Below, one piece after another: positions 24,151-37,699 of a DNA stretch of 64,000 nucleotides (positions are counted from its first letter, which is position 1; every line of letters starts with the position of its first letter). A program made the translations under genes and the position numbers. The notes beneath the pieces were generated by a model. It was not told the DNA's origin and ran no database searches. It saw nothing but the letters and a program-made list of their open reading frames with translations. The stretch is from Metallyticus violacea (taxonomy: Eukaryota > Arthropoda > Insecta > Mantodea > Metallyticidae), in assembly GCA_030762175.1 (NCBI GenBank), contig CM060834.1, forward strand, positions 30,818,501 to 30,882,500. The letters run 5' to 3'.

Positions 24151-27100
24151 TTATGTTATTATCATTATTTACCGTATTCACTATGTACAGACGCCTGGAA
24201 GGAAGCACTTTTTATTTCTTTGTTCTCAGTGCAACACGCGTGTGGTGTGTATATTTACATCACTCTTTACAGTGTTCTGTTCATTATTTACATACACATT
24301 GCCATGAAACGTTCGTTTTTACTCAATCTTTGATTCCTTGGCATCTTGAAACAATTATTTTATACTTTTATCATACAATCTTTATGATTTGATTGAAACA
24401 AACTGGCTGCTCAAACAAGTGAGAACTGGAGGCGGTAAACAGAACTAACATAACAATGAAAACATGACCAAACGGCAAGGAAAAAAGTCTCTCATATATA
24501 GAATTATAAAATTTTCAACGGGCGGGTGGGGGTGTGGTATTTAAAAGACTGGGGTTTTGCAGCTCTAAGTTAAAATGTCATTTAAATGACTTAAATATTA
24601 TGTTTAAACAATAAATCTTATATAAAATCACCCAGGAAAATTGTAAATTTTAGATCGTAAATGAAAAATGTCAATTTGAACCGTTTTATATTTCCTCGCT
24701 ACATTTTAAATTTATAAAACAAGGCAAAAAATTACTATTCGTTTCCTGAATGTCAATTGACAGTGTTAATTTTATCTACAACTATGATGGTCTGAAAGAT
24801 ACTTTTTAGGTGTTTCAAATAATACTTTTAGATTCTTCCGGGCTTACAGAACACACTCAGATGTATGAAATCATGTAAATAGGAAATAGATATTTGTGTA
24901 ATTTTTATATTTCAAAGCAGGATAACTTTACTTTCCCATACTTGTAGTTTATATGCTCCGATGAAGCATACATTTAAACTGCTTAAAAGTTTATTTTTGT
25001 AATTGGCACAATTCATTAGATTAAATAATTAATTATTTTGTTTAAAAAGGACTTCTAAACTGCTACCTTACAGCCTGGACAATGCCCAATATAAAACGAT
25101 TAATGAGTGAGTACTAATGCTAACTCGTTTGGAGCCATGATTGGTCGTCTAGAGGATTTTTAAGAAGTTGTTTACAAACATCAAACTTCGGTCAGTTGAT
25201 ATTGATATGCTCTTCGACTTTTATGTATTATGACGAGTTGGTACAGGCCCATTACTGCTGTTCTTAGACACCAAACCTTTCTGACAATTCACTAGTTCTG
25301 GCGAGTAGCTCTTCTTTGGGCTCAGAACTTTTGTTTTCTATAACTGAAGGTCATCCAGCTTATCTTCAAGATTGGTATCTCAAACAAAGATTCACTTGTT
25401 CGATGTTATTTTATAATGACAATATCCTCATCTTCTACCTGACATATTTATTGGGCGGTTGACTTAGCTTTCAAATTCTTTCTCCAAAGGAACGTAAGAA
25501 GAATTTCAACAGCTATTTTATCGTCACATATTCTTTGTTAGTAATGGGGATTATATACTTAAATATATATTCATATAATGCAATAATGCAATAAGCTTGC
25601 CATCAAGTATTTTTTAAAATAATACTTTGAACACAGATAAATGAAAATCATCCGATTGTCTATTATCTCAGAGAGAAATTAAGATACCGTTAATATGGGA
25701 AAAAACTTTCTGGCTAACCTACAAATTTCACTGCAAATTTTGTTGCCGGTCGGCCGAGAGTGCCCATGAATTCACCCCCTCGCGTTTTATAGATAATTTG
25801 CCCACCCATATATGACTCGCTATTTGATAAAAGGGCGAAATCCATTATATACATATAATATATTTTTCTACCATAGACACATATTTTTATCATAAAATGG
25901 TTTTAAGAATTCCGTAACAAATAGTTAAATTCATCTCTCAATTTTAATAATTTTATGTTAGAGGGAAGTCCTGGATTTATAGTCTTTTAACACAAAAAAT
26001 TATTTTAAATCATATTCAAAGTTGGTTAACCTGTTAAAACAAAGCCAGTAAACGGTGCACAATAATGCATTATTGTTCATTGTTGACTTGTTTACATAAT
26101 ACATTGTCATTTTTGATGGGAATGATTGTCGGTAAGTACAAGATATAAATATTATTCGTTTTTCAATGACTACATCCAATTATACATTATATATGTACAT
26201 TGTACTAGTTATATCCAAATATTATTAAAACCTGATTGTGATTCTAGGTGCAAGAAGTTATCTCTGAAGAGAATCGATTGGATTCTTCAATAAATTTTAT
26301 TACTATACTTCAAAGGATGAATAGGAACATATTTCTACAAAACCTAATAGACAATGAAGATGTGAAGAGAAGATGAACACGAAATGATCCGGGTAAGCAA
26401 AACAGAAATAATTTATTCAAGTATCACATAATGTAGGCGCAAAATTAACAGAGGTATGTGTAACTGCATTTCTTTCTATCCTAGCTCTGAGTGAGAAGCG
26501 CATTAGAAGACTGAGAGTACTCAAATTTCAAGGTAAAAGTCCCGTAGACCAACATGGGAAAACATACTAGTTTAACACCATCTCCTGATTCTAACATATC
26601 CAGTCATTTCCAGTTCAGGAGGGTCAACATTACAGTAACAGGATACTGATTTTAAAATTCGGTGCAACAACATTATTGGAAAAATACTGTCTCTATTGAA
26701 ACTTCAAATAAAGCTCGAGATAAGAAAGCATACTTTGGAATTAACAACTTTTAACATTTTGTGTAGTTTACCAGCTTCCAGGGAAAGTTGTTGTTGCAAG
26801 ACATTTCATCAATAGGCTAACTGAAAACACAATTCTCACATCTACACTCAGCTACCAAAATCAGTAGCATATCCCGATGAGAAACTATCATTAAATGAGT
26901 ATAAAGTCAATGATTTGAAAATATTCCCCCACACATTGAAGATAGTTACAAATACATATATGAAGAAATAGTAAATTAACATTCTGAGGTTTTGAACATA
27001 AAAAGACTTAACTTTTTTACATATAAACTATGTTAATATTAACTGCACGATGTATTTTTTGCAAAAGTTCATACAATTCTGTGTGAGATCATTTTCTTAG

Positions 27101-28946
27101 GAAAATTAGATGCTAATTTACTAATTTACTTAATAATTATTGTGTTTTCATTCAGTAACCTATTCATATTTTTAGCAATAAAATGTGGTTAATGTAACTT
27201 TTCAAGCAAACATATTTTTATCAAAACCCATTATTTGCTAAAACAGCAGAAACCCCAAAGCAAATTAACGCCCTATTTGTTAACTAAATTAATGTAACGC
27301 TTTAAATACAGCTACAATATAAAGTCTTATGCCAAAACAATGTTTGAGATGAAAAATAAAGTTCCAATGTGCTTAGTATTGCTGAAAAAGTTTTTTTTTT
27401 GTTTCTCCTATAACAGTATTTTTGGGCCTACACCCTTTTAACAAATAATATTTTATTGCTGTTCTTCAAATAATGAACACTTTTGTAGTCGGAGAACTTC
27501 TATTTTATATTAGTATTGACGTCTTCCATTACCATGAATTCCCAGGAATGCGGTCTAGGTTCTTATACCATCCAGCGTTCAATAACGACAATTTCGTTTT
27601 ATTACCCTATGCTCTAAAATACTTTACATTCACACATAACTTCGCAAAGAATGCGAGAGACAATTTTCCAATTTTGCTGCTACCTACGTTACTGACCGCC
27701 AAATTCTTGAGGCTGAAAGGCACCTACGGAGTTTGCTGCTTTCTCAAAACCGCATAGGAACTAACTTTACCTTTCGATCACTGGGTCTCGTTGCACCTGG
27801 TGCTGTAAATAGAAGAATGCCACCCATGGGACACAGAGCCCTTGCGTAACTTGTATTCTGTGCTCCTTAGTTATACACCTACTACGGACAAGTTATGGGA
27901 AGCGTATGTTTCACACGCCACTAATTGGCGAAAAAATATTTTTAAAACTAAAGTAAAGTAAATCTTTGTTTGAAAATACAATGTTGAATAAACTAATACA
28001 AAAATCAATAGGGTGCAATGTAAATGTTTCAAAAACAGGATATTTAACATTAAATACGTAATATCTATAAAAATTATTAATAATTAAAAAATATACATTT
28101 TTGTGAATTTAATTATTTGAGATAAATTTCATAAGTTGAAGGCACAAGTTTATCTAAAAAGAGAAAATACTAAGGGAAAGAATGATAGCTGGCATGCTAA
28201 TTTCTGTGTTTTGGGGTAAGAATATCTTAAATAAAACAAAAAATACTAGCAATAAGTCAATATATTATTAGCCTCGGATGCAGTAAGGAAACGAAGAGAC
28301 TATAAAAATTGGAACGTAAAAATTAATATAGTTCCCGACACAATATAGGAAAGAAGATGAAAACGTTTTGCACATATAGAAATAATGACTACGACTGGAA
28401 CACCGAAGAAAAATATGGAATGAAATGTCGCGGGAACAAGAAAGCGATAGATGATAGATGTGTGAAGCAACACGGCTATCAAAGGACTGCTGACTAAAGG
28501 AAAACCTTTACAGAGAACAGGGAAATATACCTTTTAGGTAATTACCGCAAAAAATAATAATTTCATTATTCCTTCTGTTCCAAAATATGTTATGTAACCA
28601 AAAACATTAAGTGGGATTGTCGTGCATGCTGATCTGTGAAACTATGTGTTAATAATTATTATTTGTGATGATGATAATGTCGACATTGGCACAGTATCCA
28701 TTATGCATATACGACTGTAATTAGTGTACTAATAACAGTTGTGAGCATCAAACTACAGCCTTTAACGGGACGCATTGTGCACAGACATAAAATGGCCATC
28801 TAAATGTGATGATCTAGTAGAAGCATACAAACATTCACTCAGCCAAAATGGAATAGAAAGTCAAAGGTGCAATATCAACAGCAGTTAAGTTTAGGTAAAG
28901 CATGCTATTTCTCGGATTTGGCAGTGCGCAAAGATCAAGAGATTAT
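24150..28946. other. AT-rich non-coding stretch, no genes recognised
   Basis: About 4.8 kb. A 94-codon frame at 27473-27757 lies in a slightly less AT-rich piece (27470-27900) but has no recognisable domain or convincing splice context. No repeat family identified. Confidence 0.5.
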
Positions 28947-29091
28947 ACCGCCCACGGGTGGCCGAGGTCGTGAGCGGGAAGTCTGGGTTCAAACCCCGTC
29001 AGGACTCCTCTGTGACTGATGTATTTCCAGTTCTCATAAATGGCAAATGCTGGGGAGTGCCCCACTAAACTTGGGCATTAAACACTATTAC
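28947..29091 (+). mobile_element. tRNA-derived SINE (family A), internally deleted copy
   Basis: Starts ACCGCCCACGGGTGGCCGAG. About 16 bp between box A and box B are missing: GAGGTCG is joined directly to TGAGCGGGAA. Box B reads GGTTCAAACCC. After CTCATAAATGGCAAATGC and GGGGAG the long 3' part is also lost, leaving GGGCATTAAACACTATTA. Confidence 0.85.
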
Positions 29092-29755
29092 GAGAGAGAG
29101 GTGCAAACACTGTGCAGATGAATTGGCAAAGCAAGGACATTTTTGGGATGCGGTCATATTGTGAAAAACTAGATCATCTGTACCATATATAGAACCCATT
29201 AATTTATTTGTTTATATCAAAGTTTGGTAATGTTGCATTTCTGTGCCGTTTTCCATTCTGGAAACAAAGAGAAAAAGATTATTTGCATATATTGTCACAT
29301 ACTCAGGTTATGAAATACGAAATTCGGAATTACTGTAAAGAACATTTGTTCTTTTGTATGTTTAAAACGTAGTCTTGGAAATAACAATTATTTCCTGTTT
29401 GTCATGTCAGGAGTGGCGCAGTTTCCTTACTCAAATTAGTTCATCTTACCCTCAGGGAAGACCCTAACCACTTAAAAGATGTTTTTAAATATTTAGATCC
29501 GGGTACCAAAGTACGTTTTAGATAACTGAATTGCAACTATTGGTTTAAAGTTAGGGTTTGGAACTAATGGGGTAATTCTGAGGGACTCGGGAATACAGAG
29601 GTGAAGATAGGAAAGACTGTCTTGTGTTGATAGCTGAAACATCTTCCTCGACCTTCGTGAAATTATAGTCTTTGTATGTGTGACACTCCCAAAGATAAGT
29701 TTAGAGATTTCAGTCCTTTGTTTCTTTTCATTGTAACCATTATTGCATTTGTATC
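29092..29755. other. Non-coding stretch, nothing recognised
   Basis: No gene or repeat recognised. Confidence 0.5.
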
Positions 29756-30000
29756 CAGTTAATACTGAGAGACAATATCTTAAACACTAGACTGCAGGAA
29801 ATCACAGAATCAGAAAGCATCATGGACAGAGCTGCAGTGATAAAATGGAAATGGGGTAGGCCTGTGGCGAGGCAACAGCAGATAAACGACAAAGAAGAAG
29901 AAGGTCAGTCGTATTCAAGGAGCATCTCGGAGTTCACTGGTCAAACATCGCCCGCAATGAAGTGGCAAGGACTCAAAAAGGACAAGAAACTATAAAACAG
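29756..30000 (+). pseudogene. LINE remnant, C-terminal end of RTE-type reverse transcriptase
   Basis: Plus-strand frame LRDNILNTRLQEITESESIM then RAAVIKWKWGRPVARQQQ resembles the tail that follows the reverse transcriptase domain in RTE-type LINEs (I-R-LKW-WAGHVAR). It ends with WQGLKKDKKL, matching the usual W-LA-DR-W motif near the stop. No polymerase active-site segment is present, so this is a 5'-truncated insertion. The subfamily is not certain. Confidence 0.6.
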
Positions 30001-32899
30001 TATAGATTTTCATGTGGATTAACTCACCACGTCAGTCATTAAATCAGTTTTTCCCTCTAGCAGCAGGCCTAATCCCCATAATGGTCTCTTTCATTTCATA
30101 TAATTATATTATAATAACAATAATACTAATTTCATTAAGTCTCTACCAAAACCCCCTAACGCTGCTCTCCATTGACCACTTTGTCTCGGTACTGATAAGC
30201 TCGATCTAGGTTTACCGAGATTGTTCGTAATAATATCTATTACTAATAACTAAGCCTGAAGCCTCTCTATGGGTGACTCTGAACGTTGCACAGCGGTCCA
30301 AGGTAAACACTACGCTACAGGTTACCAATCGATTAGCTCACTTTCGACCCTGTTGCTGTGACCAGGCCCTCCTCCCTTTGCCGTCATGTGCAATGATCGC
30401 GTCAACCATACGCTGATATCCTTTTTAGGAAGGAATCGATTCATCGCTACTAATAACAACGTAAATCATATTTTATTTCTTAAAATATTTTCAAAAGGAA
30501 TATCTTTATTTCATAATATGTGCTATGCTTAAAAAACTGTGCATTTCATTTCAATTTATTATGAGTTTCCAATAGTACAATTGAGTTTCGCTTCAGAAGG
30601 CATTATTAAGACTAGCGTTGCCTGCGTAACCGACTCTCGCCAATAGAGGAGTTAGCTGATTGCCGTCCAAATGTAATTCATTCGGTAATCATCCGTATTA
30701 AAATGTATAAAATCAGCTATTTATTGTTGTTGCTCCCCAGAAATAGCTTCAACTCTCGAGTTTCCTCCTTGGCGCTATTTCCAGGTAAGATACAGTGTAT
30801 CAAGGTAGTGCGATAGAGTGTCATATTTCAAGTTGCGATGCTGGCACCTACCCAATGAGTGTGAGCGTCCCTGCTAAGCGCAGCTCTGGCACCTGAGAGA
30901 AGACAGCGGTGGGCGACTGTGACAAGTGAAATATGGTGAGCCGGGAGCATTATCTAATCGCAGAGGCTGCAGGCTCCGGGACACATTACTCACAGAGGCT
31001 CAACATGTTCCCTCCCTTCCCCAATTAACTGACGGCCATAATCACTGAAGAAACGAGCCAAGTGGGCTGTTCTGCGGCGCACAACTGCCAAAACTGGAGA
31101 AAAAAAAAAACCTCACAAGTCGCCAGAACTCGTGCGAATATTGGAACTAACACATTGCCAAAGGAGAAGATGTCAAGAATAAGTGTTTATGAATTTGGTC
31201 AGTGCATAGAAACGTGGTTATCACTGGCAGTTAAATCGATTGCTTCAAAAGTAATTATTAGAACGTTACATAATGCTCAGTCTTAATATTAACATGGTCC
31301 CAGTATTGGTTTCTGTTGCTGTGACATCTTGAAGCATACTGATCAGCTAGCAAACACCAGCCGACAACCAAGTGAAACTCGTGCAATAGGAAACGTGTAG
31401 GTGAAACCTTTCATTCCACATATATTTACGAGAAATTATATGTTCATGTGTGTATAAGACAGAGCCATTTGATACACCCTATACATGTACCAAACTTTTA
31501 AAACGTAATGATATTCACTTTAAGTCACATATTTAATTGGCCACATTCACTGTATAGCAACTTAGTTAAGAGACTATAGAAGCCACGCAACACTAAATCA
31601 GTTGTCACAGATGCATCTTTTGTTTCTTGCCATGTTTTGGAATCTCTGAACATTTTCAGTTCTTTTTTGTGCACATAACTTCTGCCCTTTACACTTTAAA
31701 TGTTAATGAAGTCTATGCTAATAGTATCCTAGAAATCAGATAGACAGATATTTATTTTTCGCTCTCTCGGCTAAATATTTGTTTTTCCTTCAGCACTTGC
31801 GCGGTTAGCTCGAAGCTTCCTCCAGAGCTGCTAAGCGCGAAGAACCAGAAGCAGGAAAAAAAGAAATATCTGCAGCAGTAGGAAAGAAATAGGTTGCAGC
31901 TTTCATGAATATATCAGGCAGGTACTCCCCCAGGTCTTTTCATTCCTTGTGTTATTCCGAGAAGGCAGAATATTCCCTATTGCTCATAAAACGTATTTCT
32001 TTTCCTGACGCAGACAAAATGAAACGACATGTATGACGAAGTACTCCCAGATGAACATTACATTTACTTGTCTATTGTTTTGGGCTGAAATAAACCAAGG
32101 GCGAGAATTTGCATCTTCAGTTGAAGAAAATAACAACCCGGTAGTGTAGTGTAAAGTGAGTTTGCTGTTCTTAGAGCTTAACACTTCGAGGGGAAAATGC
32201 TGAAGTCAAACTTTAAAAGATAAAACGGTGTTTTCCTTTAATTCGTAAAGTGAAGCCTAACAGGCTTCAAATATTTCTTTTCTTAGTAGTGTCTGTTTGA
32301 ATGTTTTCTCTCCCTACAGTGAATACCTAGCTCGCCACATTATTTTACCCAGTGAGGTATTTCTTTTATTGATATATCCTTACATATAAGTGAGAAACTT
32401 AATGATGGCCGGGTTTAAATTAAAAAAACTTGAATGTGTTGGAAATTAAATACTACAGCGGCTGTTCGCGAGTTTTCATCCAGCGAAACAGTAGAGAATA
32501 GTATTTTACACACGCACGCACGCACTTGCCTTCAAAGGGCCCTTGCCAAAATTTTATACATATGCATTTTATGGCAGTATATTAGCAGCGTATATTATTT
32601 TTACCTATTTTTATTATAATTATTATTGTTTAGTCGCTTTTTATTTTTAGTCATTGTTTAGATTTACATAAATCTGAACAACAATAATGTAGTAAATGTA
32701 AACATGTACTTTTTCAAATAAAGAATAAAAGCTCTGTAATATACGTTCTGGTGTAGGGAACAAAGTATCGGGATGTAGTATTAAAGATTTTTTATTATTA
32801 TAGTATATTAGCAGCATTCAACGTAATGTACAAATACACACATCAAATTAATCTAAGGAACAACACACACTAAGTCGAGATGAACTGTTTATGAAACAA
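30001..32899. other. Non-coding stretch, no genes recognised
   Basis: Nearly 2.9 kb, including a GC-richer piece at about 30240-30420 and 30600-31050. Short frames (for example 31062-31286, 75 codons) have no recognisable motif. No element boundaries seen. Confidence 0.5.
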
Positions 32900-33650
32900 A
32901 AGCTGATGCCACTAGGGCTGCAAAAACCGGAAGAGGCATAAAAATCAGGATTTGCACACAGTATCAAGAATTTGGCCGTCTACAAGAACAACATACAGGT
33001 AAACCAAGGATTATAACTGTTGTACAATATAGATTTCTGCTCAGCAGAATGATGATATTTAACTGTTCCAATCCAAGATGTTAGAAACAGACTGTACGAA
33101 GTACTTCATTCCCCTGATTTAGCGATTTGCCGGGGAAATCTGGTGCGTCATATTACAAGGTACTGGAAACGTGTCAATTGCAAACAGAACAATTGAGTCA
33201 CTTTCTCTTCACAGGTGAAATACGCTTTGGTCTGCATTCAGATTCCAAAGAATAGGCATATAAAGATAAACGAATAACTCAATATATATGGGAAACACAA
33301 ATTCAAAATAGGTACGAGTATAACCTGGAGAGGGCAAATAGGTACATTAAAGATTCTTCCTAATGCTGAAGTGTATTGCCCTCAATACCTTAATCTGCAT
33401 GATAATGCTAAACCACATGATGAAGGACGTAGTGTTAAAGTATTGCTTAGCCCCCAGATTTAAATCCGATGTAGCATCCGTGTGACACGCTTCAATAGAG
33501 TGTGTTAGAGAAAACTTAAAAGATAAATTACCTTGATCAGCTATTCATGCATCTTCAACATTACTGGCAGAATATCCAAGGTAAACCTTTATCACATTCC
33601 TCCATGCCAAAGAGATATCGAGAAGTACTTAATACAAGCTGATACAAATT
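32900..33650 (+). pseudogene. Tc1-like transposase pseudogene
   Basis: Plus-strand pieces follow a Tc1-family transposase. QYQEFGRLQEQHTGKPRI (about 32965-33015) matches the second HTH and linker. Near 33085 a piece like VRNRLYEVLHS follows. FTGEIRFGLHSDSK (33208-33255) stands where the family has F-TDESRF, with the first catalytic Asp replaced by Gly. LHDNAKPH (33394-33417) is the DNARPH motif with the second Asp. SPQ, then after a frameshift LNPM-stop-HPCDT (about 33450-33485), corresponds to SPDLNPIEHLWD. About 33550-33625 resembles the C-terminal ALL-EW--IPQ--I--LI-SM region. Many stops; inactive. Ends were not located. Confidence 0.75.
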
Positions 33651-34571
33651 ATTCATGGCACAAGCATCACGGGAAATTTTAGAAAAAAGGATATTTATGT
33701 ATTTTGAGCGTTCCTTAAGATGCAACCAATATGGTATATATTTCATGAAAGAAAAAATATCTGTACGGAAAAGCAAAGTGAATAACTGACGCATAGATGA
33801 TGAAACCAGAAAACCTACCATAATATTTTAAAAATGATAAACCAAGAGGTGTCATTGGACGACCCCATAAAATGATGGCATTAACAAAATATGTAGATTC
33901 CTAGAGACAGCAATGTTTAAAGTATGAAGAAAGACGAAGAATAAAAAGCATAAATGTTTAGTTTAATTTTTAATAAACTTTATGTTAAACATTCAAATGT
34001 TGGCTGTAGCAGAGAACAGCAAGATTACGCGTGAAAATCTTCAGCTGTCACATCTTTTGACAGCAGCGGAGCTGATACCTAGGCGTGCAGTTTATACTAC
34101 ACATTTAGTACTTCTCCATTTGCATATCAAAATTAGCCCTTATAGCGAGACAGCATGAACTGCTGCGAGATTGAGTAGTCGAATTGCAGTGGAGTTTGTT
34201 CTAAGTTAAAGTTAACAAGCGGGACACGATGTTGGGGATATGCGAGTCCATTTCCCTGCGGAACCGCTATCTTACCAGAAACAATGAAATACCTTGCGGG
34301 ATCTTCTCTCACAATGGAAGCGATTTGTGCAAAAGCGAACCATTTCGCTTGCTTGCATTATCTAGGACGACTCGGAGTTAAATGTTCTCAATATATTCAG
34401 TCTCACGCTATGCCTTGTTGCATGTGTAGAATTGCATTGTTCAACTGTTGCTCTAACGCCGCACGACAGGGAGTTTTGTCTTAAAGCTTTAAGATGTGCT
34501 ATTTCAGCAATTTTCAAACGTTTTTTGTTTATGTAGCACTGTTGGCAGAAAAGCTAATCACGGAGCACAAG
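33651..34571. other. Non-coding stretch, nothing recognised
   Basis: A 66-codon frame at 34284-34484 shows no domain. No repeat recognised. Confidence 0.45.
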
Positions 34572-34990
34572 CTTAACTTGCTGTTTAAATATTTATTCTT
34601 TAGAGTTTTTTTAGATATGTTTTATTTCATTCGCTACTTAGCTTGTTGTTTAAATATTTATTCTTTAGATTATTAGATATTTTTATTTCATTCATATTGT
34701 TTTAATTCTACTTAACTTGCTGTTTAAATATTTATTCTTTAGAGTTTTTTTAGATATGTTTTATTTCATTCGCTACTTAGCTTGTTGTTTAAATATTTAT
34801 TCTTTAGATTATTAGATATTTTTATTTCATTCATATTGTTTTAATTCTACTTAACTTGCTGTTTAAATATTTATTCTTTAGAGTTTTTTTAGATATGTTT
34901 TATTTCATTCGCTACTTAGCTTGTTGTTTAAACATTCATTCTTTAGATTTTTACATATGTTTTATTTAATTCATATTACTTTAATTTCTA
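34572..34990. repeat. 139-bp tandem repeat, three copies
   Basis: CTTAACTTGCTGTTTAAATA begins at 34572, 34711 and 34850, a spacing of exactly 139 bp. The first two units are nearly identical and the third decays after about 34930. Each unit is itself a dimer: CTTAACTTGCTGTTTAAA and CTTAGCTTGTTGTTTAAA begin its two halves of roughly 70 bp. Confidence 0.92.
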
Positions 34991-36070
34991 TTCTAATTTC
35001 ACCAAATATGTTTACAAAACTAAATAAAAAGCAAAACAAAGGAAAAAACAAGTTCTGTTTAAAATGTATGAATAATACGCTTATAAAAGCATGCCAGAAA
35101 TGTGCAGATGTAGCAGGACATTTCATGAAGCCAAATTATCACAGTATCACAAGAGGTTTGAGATTCCGATATAGTTACAAAAGTAGTGAGTTGAAAGCTC
35201 ACACCCAGGAGTGATATTTATTAGGAATATATCACGAATAAAAAAAGAATTTAAATATGATTCCCTTAAACTTTTCTTACAAAATTATAATAATTGTATA
35301 TTTGTATAATGAATACTTAACCTTTTCGAGCCATCTAGCAACAGACGAATGTCGATTGTCAGTGACGCCAATAGAGAAGAGCCAAATACGGGTTTGGGGA
35401 CTATTTAATGAACAGAAGAAGGATAAAAGTAATATATATTTGAAATTCGAGCACGGATTATTAATAATTGTATTAAATGTTATATTTATAATTAGCTACC
35501 TATTTAAAAACCGTGAGAATGAAATAGATGAAAGTCGACTACCACAATCGCTATCGTTCGATTTACTAATACCAACTGAGAAAATCAAAAACAGGCACAA
35601 CATTTTACCATTCTGAACAAGTGTTTATTAAGATTTATGATTGCTTAGACAGATATTGTTACATAATTTACAAAATTATTTCAGACTGTTTGGCTGAATA
35701 TGCAAAAACAATTGCTTGAGTGAATTACATTAAATTTGATAAATGCACAATTGCGGAAAACACAGAAAAGTGTCAGTGGTGCATGCTCAAGAATTATGGT
35801 AATGGTATAGAGTTGGATGCACTGATCAGAAGACAAATGCTCTTGCGTGATAAAGGGATTTGATAAAACTTGACAATAATTTCACTGCGATATCGGGCTG
35901 TGATTGATCAAAATTCAAAATTTAGTTTTATTGGTCAATTTTATGAATGACATTGTAATTGTATGTGCAATCGTGAGAACTTAGATGAAGTGAACGGATA
36001 TTTTATCCGCTTCACCGGGAATTATCGCTCGGTCAGTTGTAGTGAAGGGGACGACAATACAATGAATGAA
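34991..36070. other. Non-coding stretch with two unremarkable frames
   Basis: Frames of 97 codons (34921-35214, partly in the tandem repeat) and 119 codons (35257-35616, plus strand) are the longest here. The second contains a hydrophobic run (LLIIVLNVIFIISYLF). I recognise no family, see no promoter or splice context, and treat both as chance. A small hairpin lies at 35990-36015 (GTGAACGGATA / TATCCGCTTCAC). Confidence 0.4.
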
Positions 36071-36557
36071 TTGTTCGAATTCAAGAAATATAAATTCTTA
36101 CGGTGTAAGTTGCCTTATTCAATAAAAAAAATTTTATAAATCCCAACATATAAGTGCTGCAGACGTTAGCATATTCAATACACATCAAAAACTGCAAGAA
36201 CATCTCTATTTGCCGGTTAATGTTTTTCTTTTTTCGGTTTTAAAATTATTATATATTTCATTTCATTTCAGATGAATGTATTTGATTTTTATAACTAATT
36301 TTATTTGTAAAAGTTCAGCGATTCCATAGAAACGTCATATCAAAACGTAACTTTTATATTAAATAACCGATTGTTCAAATTCAAGAAATATAATTCCTTA
36401 TAGTATAAGTTGTTTCATTCAATAAGAAAAACCTCACATATACCGACATACAAGTGCATTCCATGCTGCAGACTTTAGCATATTCAAAACCCAATGGAAA
36501 AGCGGAAGAACATCTCTATTTGCGTGTTTAAGTTTTTATTTCTTCGGATTTAAACTT
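36071..36557 (+). repeat. Direct repeat, two copies of about 180 bp, 300 bp apart
   Basis: TTGTTCGAATTCAAGAAATA at 36071 and TTGTTCAAATTCAAGAAATA at 36371 start two related segments (36071-36247 and 36371-36557). Both continue with GTATAAGTTG-type and ATTCAATAA words, CTGCAGAC-TTAGCATATTCAA and GAAGAACATCTCTATTTGC-type blocks. They are separated by about 123 bp of unrelated sequence. Confidence 0.85.
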
Positions 36558-37699
36558 TTTTTTGTATGCATCACAATTTGTTTTTCATTGATATAAATAG
36601 TCTTTTAAGTTTTATAAACAGAACATCTGGCGTTTTCCATTACTGTCAGAGAGTCACACGCAAACATAAAGTTTCATACATAGAAAAACGCATGACAGAA
36701 AAAAAAAAAGTTTTTTCCCCAGATTCTACGTTAGCATAATATCCCCAACAAAAAACATTAGAACTTTTTTCCCTCCCCAAAATCACTTCATTGACGACAT
36801 GACTGGCTAGCATTCTAAGTGCTCGGTTACGTCAAATTACTCATACTATGTTCAGTTACTTAGAACGTGTTTCACATTATGCTGCAAGCCATATTAAGCA
36901 AAAGTACACCTTAAGTAATATAACATTGCTTTATAAAATATTTTGAGTTATAATTTAATAACACTTAGTTGGGAAAGGGGCAGTGGATGCGATTGGAGAG
37001 CAAGTAAAGAGGGTGACTTGGGTAGTTGTGAAAACTGAAACTTCTCTACAAAAAGCTTAAGCATTTGTTCATGCTGTGAACAATAAAACTATGCACTTAA
37101 GAGTTCAGCAGGTTTCCCATAATGACATTAAAGAAGTGAATAAGTGTATTGAAAAAAGGACTTAAAACATTTTTCGACTAGTCCCAGAATGGCGGTGACA
37201 GTACCACGTGGTAATCCATGCTATTGCTGGCATGTAGAACAGATTAGAATGAGGGCGAACAATCGCATGCTATATTTCTCATTTTAAAACAAATATTAAT
37301 ATGGCATGCTATTGAGTACTTTCTTCAGTGACTCCACTAAATATGTCGCAAACTAATTTCAATTTAAAGAACACTTATTCACTTCCCAAATTCAATAGCT
37401 TTAATAACGGACATTGGGGGGGTTATCAGATCTTAAATCTTCTCTAATCCTTCACATCTTTATCATAATCAACTACTAAATAACAAAGGAAAATAATTTA
37501 AGGCTGACTTTTGTATAAACCAGATATACGATTCATTCATGATAAAGTTAATTATTTAATTCCTGGTTTACATATCTGAACTAATAATCGGCCAACTATA
37601 CATAGACGACCTTACGGAATTAGGATACGTCTGTTCATCCTAGAAACCCAGTGGTTTTCTGCGGCTCGCTACGGCCTGACGACCTACACTTGCCTTCTT
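36558..37699. other. Non-coding stretch, nothing recognised
   Basis: No gene or named repeat seen. Confidence 0.5.

Noticed and set aside
35257..35616. 119-codon plus-strand frame with a hydrophobic segment
   Set aside because: Low-complexity AT-rich composition, no family signature; likely chance.
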